From: Pegea sp. RAD2-039 | Lineage: Eukaryota; Chordata; Thaliacea; Salpida; Salpidae | DNA: 64,000 nucleotides | Assembly: GCA_034620365.1 (NCBI GenBank) | Contig: JAQGEQ010000192.1 | Coordinates: 3,901,001-3,965,000 of the forward strand | Reading direction: 5' to 3' | Part shown: positions 21,601-33,600 of the stretch, one piece after another | Layout: each line of letters opens with the position of its first letter | Position numbering within the stretch: the stretch's first letter is position 1 | The notes under the pieces: generated by a model | What the model saw: the letters and a program-made list of their open reading frames with translations, nothing else | Told to the model about the DNA's origin: nothing | Databases searched by the model: none | Position numbers and translations under genes: made by a program

Positions 21601-24600
21601 GATCAGTTTTGAGCTGAAAACATCGACTTTTTAAAATGTGATCATATCAAGTGTTAATGTGAATATTATCAGATTACTTAAGAGTGCAAGCAGGTACTAT
21701 GTTCTAAGAATTGTGTCGGTTTTATATGCTTTGGTATAATATCTAGCTCTACTATAATACCTATAACATCTTTAATACACTTATCGCTAAATGCTTTAAT
21801 TATAAGCCAGATAAAAATATCTCAAATTAAACTAACATAATAAATTTGTTGAAATCGAAGAATATATAAAATTATTTCAAGTCTTAAGAACGGTAAATAG
21901 AGATTAAAAGAGATTTTTTCTTCATTTATTTGAAGTCGATCACCTTATAGATATTTTGCTGAAAAAAATAAAAATATTGTAGCAGTGTAAGATGATTAAG
22001 AAGTTTGGATAAAAGGTTGTTTGAACTTTTAAAATTAATTTATATTTTGTATTCAATTTTTGAAAATTATTGGTATTACCCAAAAGCTGTAAATCCAATC
22101 ATCTAGTTGTATACTAAAAAATATTGATTAATTAAATGGCGTCTTTTATTAAAGAGTTTAAAGAAAAAGATTTCACTTGGTTATTGAAAAGAGCAAAATA
22201 TCTTAGCAAACAATTTGTTTATCTAGTTATTTGTTTAAGGTATGTAAACCTTGGCTAATCGAACTATACATATTTATAAATGATGTACCCTTAAAAAAAT
22301 AACATGTGTTTACTTTGTATAAATGCAAAAACTTAGTCTTGCAATCTTATAAACATAAAAGTCTTTAAGAGTTTAAAGTGAAGAAAGAGCTCTTACAAAA
22401 AAGTTTTACTTTAAAGTAAATTTTTTAGAAATTTTTAAACAATTTTCTTTAAACAAATGGCGATACTTTTTAAATATTTTATTACTTTTTAATTCAATTG
22501 ATTGTTATGGCTGTGTATTTTTAGAAAGTTATTTTTGAATAAATTCTTTTAATCAAAACTTTTATTTTTAACTTTTTCACCATTTTTGGTCAACCAATTA
22601 TAAAGTTGCTCAATTTTTAATTTTGGTATTGAAACTAATTACGATACTATCTCAAACACAGTTTATAGCAAAAAATATTGTTTAAATTGAAATATAGCTT
22701 GATATTAAAGTTTGTACTAAAGTACCTTTAAGATTTTTACTTTTAAAACTTTTACAAGAGATCAAATAATACTAATATTAAAATATTTCTGTAAAAGGTT
22801 AAACATTAAATTTAAATTGGCCCATTTCCTGGCTAAACAACATTTCAACTGATTAAGTTGAGTAATAATAAAAAGTGTATGTGCCTTAAAATTACTGAAT
22901 TATTACAAATCTTACATCATTTTCAAATTTGTACAGCTTAGATTGTTTTGAAGCCTGAAAGTTTACTTTTAAAAACAACAGAATGAAATTTCGCTGTTAA
23001 AACAGTTTTTGATTGTTTTATGGAGAAGAGTTTAATGATAAGATGTCTACAAAATAGACTTGCTAGCTTTTGAAAATTGATTATTTAATAACCCTTTAAA
23101 AATTAATTTGATTCTGTTGATAAATGTCTGAAAAGAAAGCGCTTGTTTTTCAAAAAAGCGAACCAAATGAAGAAGTTGTTATCTCGTCTGTTATTTTGGG
23201 AATAAGATCAGATAAGGATAGAAAGGTAATTCTTTGGCTAATAACATATACTGAGAACTTTATGATAAATTTTGGCTAACTTATTCGATCAATAGAATCA
23301 ATAGCATCATGTTTTTATGCTGTAGTTTTTATACGATTAGAAGTTAACTTATTGAAGGTTTATACAAAATCCAATTTATCATATTTTCAATATTTATGAA
23401 AATTAAAAAAACATTTAAAAAAACTATAATTGTAATTTCTCTTAGGTTTATTTTAAGAAACGTTTAAAAAAGATTCTAAAAAAGAATATAAATATTAAAT
23501 ATTTATTTAATAGAACAAATTCAGACATTTATTTTAAACCAAATACATTTATATTATACTCAATCAGAAGAATAGATTTTATTTGAAAGTGGAAAATATT
23601 TGAGTAATCTGTTATTAAAGCGTCATTCCCAAACTGTTGTTTCCTTTCTGTCTTATTTTTTGTCTGACAATTTCTGCTACTTTTAAAAACATTATTCTTC
23701 ATTTGACGAATACGTAATTACATTATGAGACAAAATTCCGAGGATTAATAAACTTTACTCTATTTTTTGATTAAATAACATACAATAAATCTGTCCGAAA
23801 AAGTAGAAAGTTATTATTCTGCTAAATATACATTTTCACCTATAATTTAAACCTTTATTTAATGTATACCACAAAACACAATTTTTGGAAGAGGTATATT
23901 ACAAATAAGTTTATTTTATTTATAGAATTGATAGCTAAAAAATTAATTTTGATCTTTTGATTAAATTCTTTTTACTACAAAACATCAGTTGGCTGTTATC
24001 AAATGTTTACACTAAAAGTTGACTTAAAAATATTATATGTAATTTTCATGCTTCTTAAAATATGTACTGTAAATGATTTATAAACTTTTTTTTTATTGTT
24101 ATAAAAAGATTTCAATCTTCATATGAAATTAGAAAAATATAAAGATGAATTTGAAAGTTGTGATCAGTTGTAAGGGCGGTTATCTATCGTTGTCTGCAAA
24201 AGTGACTTGGTTTCCTTTTCTTTGATTTATAAATCATTCAAACTGAAGTTCTACTTTGGGCTACGATTGAAAAAACTTTTTACATCTGTTTAATACTAAA
24301 ACATATTTAGAAAGTTTGATTTACTTTTTATAAATATTTAATAATAAGATAGACTTGTCTAGTCTAATTTAAGTCTTTTTCCTTTTTTATAAAATTTTTC
24401 ACATTTAGTTATTTTTTATATAAAGAATAAGTTGATATAGCAGACTATTCTAATATTAGAAAGCGTTTTTAGCCACTGCACCAGGAGTCGACAACTTGAG
24501 TCAATTAGTATACAGCTTTTTAAAGAACTTTTAGAAGAGCTTTCTATAGTAAAGTAGCTGAATGATGTCTTTTTAATACCAAAACAATATTTAGTTTAGT

Positions 24601-25412
24601 TATGATCTATATAAATAGATTAATTTTACTCCCTTTTACTGCTTAAAAAATCAAAAAAAATTGTTTAATACTTGTAGAGTTAAGGTAGTTGAAGTTTTTT
24701 GTTAATTGAATGATTGAAAAAAGTCGAGCCTTAAGTTTCAGGCACAGAAAGCAATTCTTATAAAAGCTGTTTGTTAATACTAGACTGGTTAAAAAATGTC
24801 AACTTTCGAATAAGCTCTTATATTTAGAACAGACTGAAAAAAGTTTTCATTAAAATAAGTTACTCTATGAGAAATTTTATGGAAATAATTGGAGTGATTT
24901 TTATATAAGTTGGCATTGCTCCAGTTAAGTAAAATGCTCAGCAATTTATACCAGACCTGTCTCACCTACTTTTCAAAGTTACTATAATTGTAAGAATCAT
25001 AAAAAAATATTCTTTAAAAGAGCACTACGTGACTCCAAAACAGAAGCAATTTAATGTATTTTTTCATAAAAGTTTGTAAATTACATAGTAAATAGTACAT
25101 AATTGCTAGTTCATAGTAAATGTAAAGTCTATCCTAACCAAATAGGATTGAAAAACCATAATAAAACGATAATCAAAAAAACTTTGATAAATATTTGTAA
25201 ATGGAGCTTCAGAAGTAAACAAACAACTACAACTTTGGTTGACTTTATCATAAAAATTGTTGTTTTCATTTGTTTAGTAAGTTTGTTTAAGATAAATTCT
25301 AAATAAAAAAGTAACTTCACTATATTGGGTTTTGTATTGATTATAGATTGAATTTAAGATCTTTCTTAAAGCTTTACTTTTGATCTGGTATTTTGATCTA
25401 TTTTCTTAAAAG
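18619..25412. other. gene desert, AT-rich, with a few weak exon candidates
   Basis: About 6.8 kb with no recognisable gene. Short stretches with splice-like edges occur on the plus strand: 21149-21217 between an AG and GTAAGT, 22136-22239, 23124-23226 and 24473-24557. They do not assemble into a protein I know. Only 23124-23226 has composition clearly unlike the background. Confidence 0.4.
23124..23226 (+). CDS. possible isolated coding exon
   Basis: ATG at 23124 opens a 34-codon frame (MSEKKALVFQKSEPNEEV, then ISSVILGIRSDKDRK) ending at AAG followed by GTAATT, a plausible donor. It has three CpGs and noticeably more G+C than the flanks, and its codon use looks like the real genes here. I cannot find partner exons with matching phase, and the peptide matches no family I know. 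It may be the first exon of an unrecognised plus-strand gene, or chance. Confidence 0.25.
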
Positions 25413-26594
25413 ATGAAGCTGTTCGAAAAGTCGTCTCTATGTAAGTCAATCAAACTTCTACTTAGATTTTTCTCAAAAACAATTATAAACGTTTGCAGAT
25501 TTGAGCATCATACTAATTTTACTGGAAGCTTCATTTGCTTTTTCAAGTAAAGGTGAGACTACAATCTGATTAAGTCAGACTTTTATACATATATTTTAAA
25601 TATATTTTTCTGTTGTTTAGATGAATCTGTGTCTTCCTCCTCTACATGTGTTGATACATACGCCCACTGTGCCAGAAGAGCTTTTATGGGGCAATGTAAA
25701 CTTTATCCTAAAAAAATGATGCATTTTTGTTGTAACAGTTGCACTAATGTGGAAAAAGTAAAACCTGTGTCCCCATATAAAGCCGGTTGTAGTGATACTG
25801 TTAGAGATTGTGTTAAAAGAGCAATTATGGGTCAATGCGAAAAATATAGACCTTCAATGATGTACCACTGTTGCGAAAGCTGCACAAAATTAAAGGAAGC
25901 AGAAGCTGATAATGCAGAGCTGGCATTGATAAACACAGAATCACCTGAATGTTTCAATTATAATCAAAGATGTGAAGTTTTTGTCTCTTTGGAAGCTTGT
26001 AAATCAGTAAAAGAATTTAGTATTCTATGTTGCAAAAGCTGTGAAAATTTGGAAAGAACAACCATCGTAAATGTTCCTCAAACAGTACCAACAACAAGTA
26101 GAGAAACAGAATCAACGACAAGTAGAGAAACAGGATCAACAACAAGTAGAGAAACAGAATCAACAACAAGTAGAGCAACAGAATCAACAACAAGTAGAGA
26201 AACAGAATCAACAACAACAAGTAGAGAAACAGAATCAACAACAACAAGTAGAGAAACAGAATCAACAAACGTAGAAAGAGAAACCTCGACAATATCAACC
26301 ACTTTTTCGGATGAATGCTTTGACATTACTCCTATATGTGAAAAAGAAGCGAATCGTGGGCATTGTGAAACAGTTCCCGGTTTTATGTTTGAGTTTTGTT
26401 GTAAAAGTTGTGAATCACTAGGATTTATAGATCGGCCAACAACACCTTCACCACCAGAGCCTCAATGCATCGATACTAGTAGTGAATGTTGGGGCTGGGC
26501 AAATAGTGGTCATTGTGGAAATACTTCAGGTATGCTGGAATTATGCTGTTGGAGTTGCTCTTTGGTAGGAGTAACTACGAGCTCTCAAGTTTAA
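25413..26594 (+). CDS. secreted protein with five ShK-like (CCxSC variant) modules and a Thr/Ser/Arg/Glu repeat stalk
   Basis: Exons 25413-25440, 25499-25552 and 25621-26594 give 351 residues. Residues 1-25 form a signal peptide (hydrophobic core LSIILILLEASFAF), so the protein is secreted. Five cysteine modules start at C37, C84, C138, C260 and C310, with spacing C-x6-C-x8-C-x9/10-CC-x2-C. Modules 1, 2, 4 and 5 keep the aspartate after the first cysteine and a methionine four residues before the CC pair, as in ShKT domains; module 3 has lost both. The usual last cysteine of SCxxC is missing and an extra cysteine follows the fourth instead. Residues 185-242 are seven TTSRETES-type repeats, a likely O-glycosylated spacer. 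ShKT domains occur in secreted enzymes, toxins and matrix proteins. No catalytic domain is present, so function is unknown (structural, defence or channel-binding are all possible). Confidence 0.88.
26091..26264 (+). repeat. coding minisatellite, 24-nt unit, seven copies
   Basis: Seven tandem units encoding TTSRETES lie in the stalk of the ShK-like protein. The last two units are 27 nt, each with an extra ACA codon. Every unit is a multiple of three, so the array can expand or contract without breaking the frame. The repeat is also stop-free in other frames on both strands, which creates several spurious open frames here. Confidence 0.95.
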
Positions 26595-28025
26595 GGTTAT
26601 AAGCTGTCTTTATATAGCGGTAAGTAGTTTTGACTACGTTTTAATATATTTCTATTTCTAAAAAGAATCTTTTACAGACTGTATTTTCTTTATTTGAAAT
26701 AACTATTTTTTAGAGTTTTATATAAATTAAACTTTCTTATCTGAGTAAATGTAAAAATATCATATTTATCACTTTAATAAATCTTTCTATGAGTAATCTA
26801 AAAGTCTTTAATATCCATTTAATTTAGCTTTGTGATTGTGTAGCTCTCTTCCAACTTCTACATTGTATGATTATTCCATTTTAAACTTATATCTGATACT
26901 ATAAAGTTTAATAGCTTTTTGGATCAGGCAATTTTTAGCTTATTATGGAATTTTGTCTCTCCTGAAAAATTGGTGCTATATTTTTCAAATAATTCTGTTA
27001 TCTTTTCTTGGAAACTTACTGACTTCTATGAAGATAGTGGAGTACGACTCACTGTAAAAAGTCCTTTCTTATCGCCTCATAAACATTCTTAAGATTCTGA
27101 TACTTTTTTATACTTGTAAGTTTTATGTAGTCGGTAAATACAACAAATTTGAAAAAAAAAGTTTGGAACATTTAAATAGATTTATTTGGATCATTATTAT
27201 TTAATAATTCAAGAATGAGTTTAATTAGAATGAGCTTTTTACTTAATTTTTGCTGGTAAACTATTTGAGCACCAACAAACATCAATCAACGAGGATCTCA
27301 TAGAAAAACTCATTATATAAAGTCTTGAAGATTTGATAAAATAGTTTTAACCAAAATTCATTCAGTAGAAATTTGAATTTCTACTTCCCATATACTACCA
27401 GAAGCAACCAATGTTATATCCTTTTTAGGGAATTTTTTTCTTAAATTTCTAAAACAAAAATGTTTATACAAATTAATTAGTTCAGCTTATAAAAATTCAA
27501 TTCTATGATTCTGTATCTACCTGCGATTATCAATAATAGATTATAATAAATTAACTGTCTTCTAGAAGCTTGTAAACATTTAGAGTGAGTTTGTTTAGTA
27601 TAGAAAAATAACAATATTAAAAGCTTAATATAAAATTAAAAATAAATTGATAGACCAAAACTTTTAAAATCTATAGTTAATAACCCTCTCTCAAACTTTT
27701 GATATATTTTCAACTAATCTACAAGATTAATCTGGTTATAAGAAAATATTTCTAAACTAGAACAATTTAAACATCAATTTCTATAAATGTCATCAAATGA
27801 ATAAGTCCTTTTTATGCACCTCTAATTTTGGTGTAACAAACAATCATGAAACTGAATTATTTCGTTAAAATATTTAATCTTGATGTAAAATCAGTTTGAA
27901 GTGATAAATTATGAACTGATTTATATTTCATAAATCGCATAAAAGTGAAATCAACTTTTCGAATATTTCAAACTGAATAAAAGACAAAAGATCGATTTCA
28001 TAGAAGAAAAATGGTAAAGATCTTT
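26595..28025. other. convergent intergenic region
   Basis: Lies between the 3' ends of the plus-strand ShK-like gene and the minus-strand SPICE1 gene. It should hold both 3' untranslated regions. No other gene or repeat is recognised. Confidence 0.5.
26776..26781 (+). promoter_or_regulatory. candidate poly(A) signal AATAAA
   Basis: AATAAA about 180 nt after the stop of the ShK-like gene. The motif is common by chance in DNA this AT-rich. Confidence 0.35.
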
Positions 28026-28070
28026 TCAGCAGAGTAAGAAATCCAAATCTTCCCAAGTTTTAGATGGCTC
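28026..28070 (-). other. coding-looking exon beyond the SPICE1 stop
   Basis: After a good acceptor (TTTTAG) this stretch reads EPSKTWEDLDFLLC then TGA. It is in frame with the SPICE1 reading frame if a 49-nt intron (28071-28119) is removed and the TGA at 28132-28134 is passed. It may be a 3' untranslated exon, or a C-terminal extension used by read-through or an alternative splice form. Confidence 0.35.
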
Positions 28071-28131
28071 CTAAAATAATATCATCATAAATTGAGGTAC
28101 AAGCAAATCTATCTCATACCTTAGTACCATA

Positions 28132-31100
28132 TCAAGTAGTTGGTAAAGGAATTGGGTCCGGAAAAGTGATTTGAACCTTTTTAATTTTGTTCATCATCTC
28201 TGTGAAATAAAATTCGTATTTATTCTACAATAGAAAGAAAAACTAAAATGAAATTTGGTAAAAAATTCTTTGCTACAAATGTAAACCCAAAAATGAAAAA
28301 GACCATTTTGTTTATGGGAGAGAAGACTGTGAAGACGGCTCTGAGCTTCATTGTGCTGACGAGTTAGCTGAGAAATCCGCTCTTCTAGAGACATCTAAAA
28401 ATACGATAAAAAGTTTCGGTTAGAGTAAATCAATAAGATCACCTGAGACTTTCGGATGCCAAGATACTTTTCATCACCATCATAATCATCATCATCTCTT
28501 TCAGCTTCTATTGTCATCTGGTTATCACTGAAGTTGGCAAGGGGGACATTTGTTTGATGTTTTTTGGGATGAGTTGATGGACTTGTGTCTTCTAGACACA
28601 ACTTCATCATCAGAGGTGATTCAGTTAAAAATGAATCAATCTCAAATTCGCCACAAGATGACGGTGACTGAAGCGGAAGATCTTTTAAAGATCTGCTGGA
28701 TGTTGTTGATCCAGGAGAAGATTTCTATTGAAAAGAAATGATGATTATTTTAGAAATATAAACCACTAGATGGAGACATTATCGAGTTGGATGCTGGGTT
28801 GTGGAGATTGCTGATTGGTCAATTCATTTGATGAAGATGAATGATTCTGAGTGAAATTAACAACAGATGAATGCTGATTGGTTGATTGCTGAAAATGTAA
28901 GCATTAAATATAACAGAGAAGATTTGATGTCTTGGGCGTACCTCTTCAGTAGATTTTAAAGCTGTTAACAAACTGAGCATATCTTTTTTCAATTCAGGAT
29001 TTATCACTCCATCTGATGGAGGTTTTAAAGAAAGATCAGTAGTATCCTTAAAAAAACAAAAATTAAATCCTAATTAATTTATTATAAAGACATCACTTCA
29101 TCAATACTCCCAGCTTGATCACCAGAATCAACCTCTCGGATTTCGTTCTTTCGGAAATCTGAAACTAAATAATTTAGAAGAGATATGAAAACAGAAAAAT
29201 GGAGATTCGAACTTTGAAAGCGAATTCCATTGGTTTGTTGATTGGCTTTTAACTCACGAACATCTTCACGTAACTCTGCAATCAACTTTGCGTGTTCACT
29301 TCGATCTTGTAACAGATTTTCTTTCAATATTTCAATTTCTTGTTCATGAAGTTTGTTCTAAAACAAAATTATGATTTTTGGGGGAAAACCTTTTTTTTTC
29401 AACGGGGATCTACTTTGTTTTGTTCAGATTTCAATTCTGTTTTTAATAAATTTGTAAAAGACAACAAATGATCTAATCTCTTAATCAGTTCTTCAATATC
29501 TTCTTCAATTTTTCTTTGCTTTAATTCACCCTTGACAAAATGAACAATTTAGAAAGAATTTCTACAAATCGAGTCTAGAAACAATCACCTCATTTACATA
29601 GATGATAAGACGGGAAACTGCACTAATCAGTGTCTCAGTAAATCCAGATAAACCATCACTGCTGTCTGATGTCTCCTCATGCAAACCTCTTCTCACAGCA
29701 AATTTCAACATTTCTTTATTAATCGTTTTTATTGCACCTAAAAAAATACGATAAAAAAACACTGAAGATCTCTCTGAGCTGAAACCTTGTAGGTCATCAT
29801 AAGACATGCTGCATTTGCTGAGAGCTGCTCTAGGTAGGGTTTGGGAGCTGTTTGTTGAGATAGCTTGCTGGTTGTTACTTGGAACTGCTTCTGGTGGTAA
29901 TTGAGTAGCTGACAGCTGCAACTTTTTGCGAACTTCATTTGTATCTTTACTTATATTACTTAACATATTTTCAATGTTTCTGTCAAAGGTAACAAATTAA
30001 TTATTTGAAATTGAAGTTTTTAACCACCTAGCTTGCTCTGATGTGTCTCCTAAGTGAGATTTAACTCTTTTAACTTGCTCGGTTCCGTTTAGAGGTATTA
30101 CAAATCTCTTTGGCTGTTGTGGAGTTTTGACTTGCGATTGACCTGAAATAGAAGTAGTTCAAATCATCAAAAAATAAATATATAAATTATTATAAATAAA
30201 AGTGGCTGTTATAATAGAATATTTTTGTGATCTTTAGATCTACCTAAGAAACTTTTATCATTATCTAAAGCATCTTTTAAAAGTGACAAAAATCGATCAC
30301 AATCAATTTTTCTTTCAGAGATTGAATCGTTGTTAGGTTCTTCATCTGGTTGAATAATCTACAAACAATAAAAAGATTATTTGAATTGAAAAACAGAAAG
30401 AAGTTAACGAAAACCTCTTCATTAAGAGCTGTGCCATCCATAACAGATTCAGAAAGAGCATCTAGACGTGAAGGTTTTTCAAAAACTTCATTTTGTTTTT
30501 TATAACCAGGTGCAGCTGTCACATTAGGATAAGCTGTAGATGTAGAGCTTCAGTTTGGATGTTAAGATTATTGATAATTATTTCACCATTACTGTGACTA
30601 TTTTCATGAAATGTTCCTCTCACTGATGACATCGTGTCATCTGCTCTTCTAAGAACCTCCATAAAATCATTGTGATCATACAAACCCTTCAAAGTTTCAC
30701 TTAATTTTATGCATCAATCAAAGTTTCTAGTTTTTATGAGTGTATTATGGAAATTAAAACAGATATAAAACATCAAGTGTTTATCAAAGTATTAAGAAAT
30801 AATTTTAAAAGTAATCAAAAGATCAAAACAATATGTAGATAATTCAACTCAAAATTAAATCATTAAATTATTGTTAAAAATTGCTAGGACTTCAAGAAAA
30901 AAAATTCTATTTGATTTACAATCAAAGACTTGATATTTGTAATACAAGAAAATAACTCATAAATATAAATTTTTTTAAATCATAAAGTAATATACCTGAC
31001 TTAGAAAAGCTATTTTCTTCATTTCACGGTTAAATTGAGTTGGACTTACAAGCAAGCTAGAAGGAATTCCAGCTTTTTTTGCTTTTAATTCCCTTCTAGC

Positions 31101-31593
31101 TAAGTCTACATTCTTAGATTTACAGACAATCTTTCTTCTTTGCTAATAAAAAATTCAAATTGAAAACAAAAGATCATGTTCATATATTTTAACTACTTCC
31201 TAAATACATGTAATAAATCAGTTACAAAAAAGTTATAAGATAATAAAAAAACAAAACAAATAAACTAACCAATTCTGCGGGAGAAGCTGCATGAACAGAG
31301 AGATCTTGAACTGTACTCTATAAAATAAACATTCATAAAAAAAAGATAAAAGTTATAAACAAATTATAAAATAATTCTATGAAAATCTAATTAATAAAAA
31401 TAGATATTTACTTAAAAAATATAATAGTTATAAATTAAAATTTCAATTGAAATATTTCAATGAGAATTTATGAATAAATATCAAAAATACATCTTACATC
31501 CCAATCTGGTTTAGAGTGATAAACTCTTTTTTTAAACTTTTGTGATTTCAGTAAACCATTTTTATTACTACGCTGATTTCGTCTTTGAAACAT
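28132..31593 (-). CDS. SPICE1: spindle and centriole-associated protein SPICE1, 17 exons
   Basis: A coiled-coil centriole protein needed for centriole duplication and spindle integrity. Exons: 31593-31498, 31317-31270, 31142-30996, 30686-30593, 30533-30415, 30358-30244, 30142-30028, 29979-29786, 29737-29589, 29530-29414, 29357-29213, 29158-29097, 29046-28942, 28888-28778, 28724-28443, 28394-28304, 28199-28132; 685 residues (human about 855). Diagnostic parts: N-terminal PDWDSTVQDLSVHAASPAEL (human EWDNTVTDLTVHRATPEDL) then KSKN; YPNVTAAP; DGLSGFTETLISAVSRL; an acidic coiled coil; and SLEERISQLTRQHNEA near the end. The acceptor of exon 4 (weak pyrimidine tract) and the donor of exon 14 (GTCTCC) are the least certain. 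Introns of 48 (29738-29785) and 59 nt occur. I first thought of PCM1, but these blocks are SPICE1. Confidence 0.85.
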
Positions 31594-33289
31594 CTTAATA
31601 CTTAAAAGTATAAAATGCTTGAAGTAGTTAAATAAAACAAAAATCAAACTCTCAAAATTAAAGTTAGCTTATCATAGAACCTTTTTAGAACCTTGATACA
31701 ATTGCTACAAGTTTTATGAACTCTCATTATACTTTAATCAATAATTTATATAAAACGGGAATAGGCATAGAATAATATGTACTATAATTTACATTTAAAA
31801 TATGAGTAATATAAAAGCAAACAAACAAAGATACTTATAGATGTTATAAATAAAAACTTAGTTTATAGAAATAGTTTAATGTTTTTGTGAACATAGTTTT
31901 AAATTAATTGAAAAATTGTTTATAAAAAAGTTATAAGAACATGATTATAGTTTGATGATTTCTTGTGTAAGTAAAGTAGAATATTTGCTGATATAATCTT
32001 GTTTCAATCTTATTGTTCTTATTAAAAATATAAAACAAATATTAAAAATCTCTTTGAGTGTATAATAAGTATTATTTTTATAAATATTAGTCACATCAAT
32101 AGCAAAATAAATATACAAGTTATTAAAATATTTATACACATATATACAAGATGTTTTTAATAGATTTTAAATATTGAACGCAAATAAAAAAGTTCAATCA
32201 CAAATAAATCAATTTTATTTTTTCTTAAAATTTTAACAAAATATTCTTCAGTATGCAATAAATTATGTGAGAAAGATGATTTCAAAATAATCATTTAATA
32301 GTTTAAAACGGCCGCCAGCTTAGCCGTTAAACGTTGTTGTTTATTACTGAAAATGGCTAAAACGTTTTTAGGTGTTTTGTATTTTACTTCAAACAGGTTT
32401 TCCTTTATTAAAAATAGTGATAGTGATTTATTGTTTTGAAAGTATTTTTAAGATTACGTTAGTAACCAATTTTTAAACGCACTTTTAAACTCCTTTTAAA
32501 GCATTTAATAACTGTTCTAAAAAATTTTCATAACCTAGGAAAATTAAGCTAAATGATCAAAAAAAGAATATTAAAAAAAGAAAGTATTTTTACCCATTCG
32601 TTTTCGAAACCTTTTGAAAGCAATAACTAAACTTGATACTCTTACTGAGCTTAAGTAACTTTGGGTATGAGTTAGTAAAAACCTCAGTCTGAATTCTTTA
32701 TTTTCCTGAAAAGACCTCTTCAATTAATTTACCTCAAACTTATACTAAAATTAGTAGCAAGATCCATTTTTAGAGCTTTTTTCGTACGGTTGCTTAATAT
32801 TTCGAACTACTACACTTATGTCCTTGTGTTAGATATATAATATCATATTTGAATCACCAATTTATGTTTTATTTGCTTTCATCGATTTTTCATTTGCCTT
32901 TTCCGGCTTTTAATTCAGAGTTTTACGTCTTTTAGAAGTAGTGTCATTAGCCAGACATACTCGGGTTTTCTACAAACTGTTTTTTGCCGCAAATAACCTG
33001 GGCTCGAAGCCGTAAACATATATTGTGACCTCTCCACCCTACAGATGGATATTTTCACTATATAAAATAATATTTATTTAATAATAATTTAGTAGACAAA
33101 AAATTAGAACAGCTATTTAGAGACATTACACAAAATATAAGCTCCAAAAACTTATCTTTAAAAATATTACTCAATCTTTTGAAAAATAATTTTATATAAA
33201 TTACTATTGCAAAGACTAATTAAAGATAAGTTTTTAGGTTCAGTTTACTTTGAATTAGCATCTGATATCAGTTTTTTATTCATTTTTGT
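31594..33289. other. intergenic, upstream of SPICE1
   Basis: AT-rich, no gene seen. A slightly GC-richer patch at about 32940-33045 shares a motif (TAACYTGGGCTCG plus flanks) with 45595-45680 and may be a decayed dispersed repeat. Confidence 0.45.
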
Positions 33290-33600
33290 TGTCTTTGCTG
33301 TAGATTACGTTTAAGGTGGCAGCAAAAGACCTCATACGAGGAAGTCTTGAGGTGCTTTGGCTTGAAAAGAATATACAGCATATTAAGCATGCAAAGGCTT
33401 TGTTGGCTCGGACACGTCCATCGGATGGAAGACGGACGGATCCTACAGGATCTAATGTATGCGGAGCTGTGAAAGGCAAACACAACATTGGCCAGCATTG
33501 TCTTCGCTTTAAAGATACTTGCAAGCAACACAAGTAATTGGGAGGATATCGCAGCAGATTTACTTTAGAAGCAACTGAAGAATAGAGATGAAAAATCAAC
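33290..33600 (+). mobile_element. LINE C-terminal tail fragment
   Basis: Plus-strand translation gives YEEVLRCFGLKRIYSILSM, RLCWLGHVHRMEDGRILQDL, then (after a frame change) KGKHNIGQHCLRFKDTCKQ and ILASNTSNWEDIAADLL. These are the order and motifs of the extreme C-terminus of a non-LTR retrotransposon polyprotein (RxLGHVxRMxDxRIPKxLLY type). The 5' truncation is expected for a LINE copy. Its motifs differ from those of the fragment at 5835-6710, so a second family is likely. Weakly similar sequence may run on to about 33780. Confidence 0.85.

Noticed and set aside
25103-25320. Overlapping 60-70 codon frames just upstream of the ShK-like gene
   Set aside because: Low-complexity K/I/N/L content on both strands, as expected from AT-rich DNA; no domain or splice context.
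26017-26326. Several open frames on both strands over the ShK-like gene
   Set aside because: They are by-products of a stop-free 3n minisatellite, with no start context or conserved content.
28132-31593. PCM1 (pericentriolar material 1) as identity of this coiled-coil gene
   Set aside because: The N-terminal PDWDSTVQDLSVHAASPAEL block and the C-terminal SLEERISQL block match SPICE1 in order and spacing; nothing specific to PCM1 was found.
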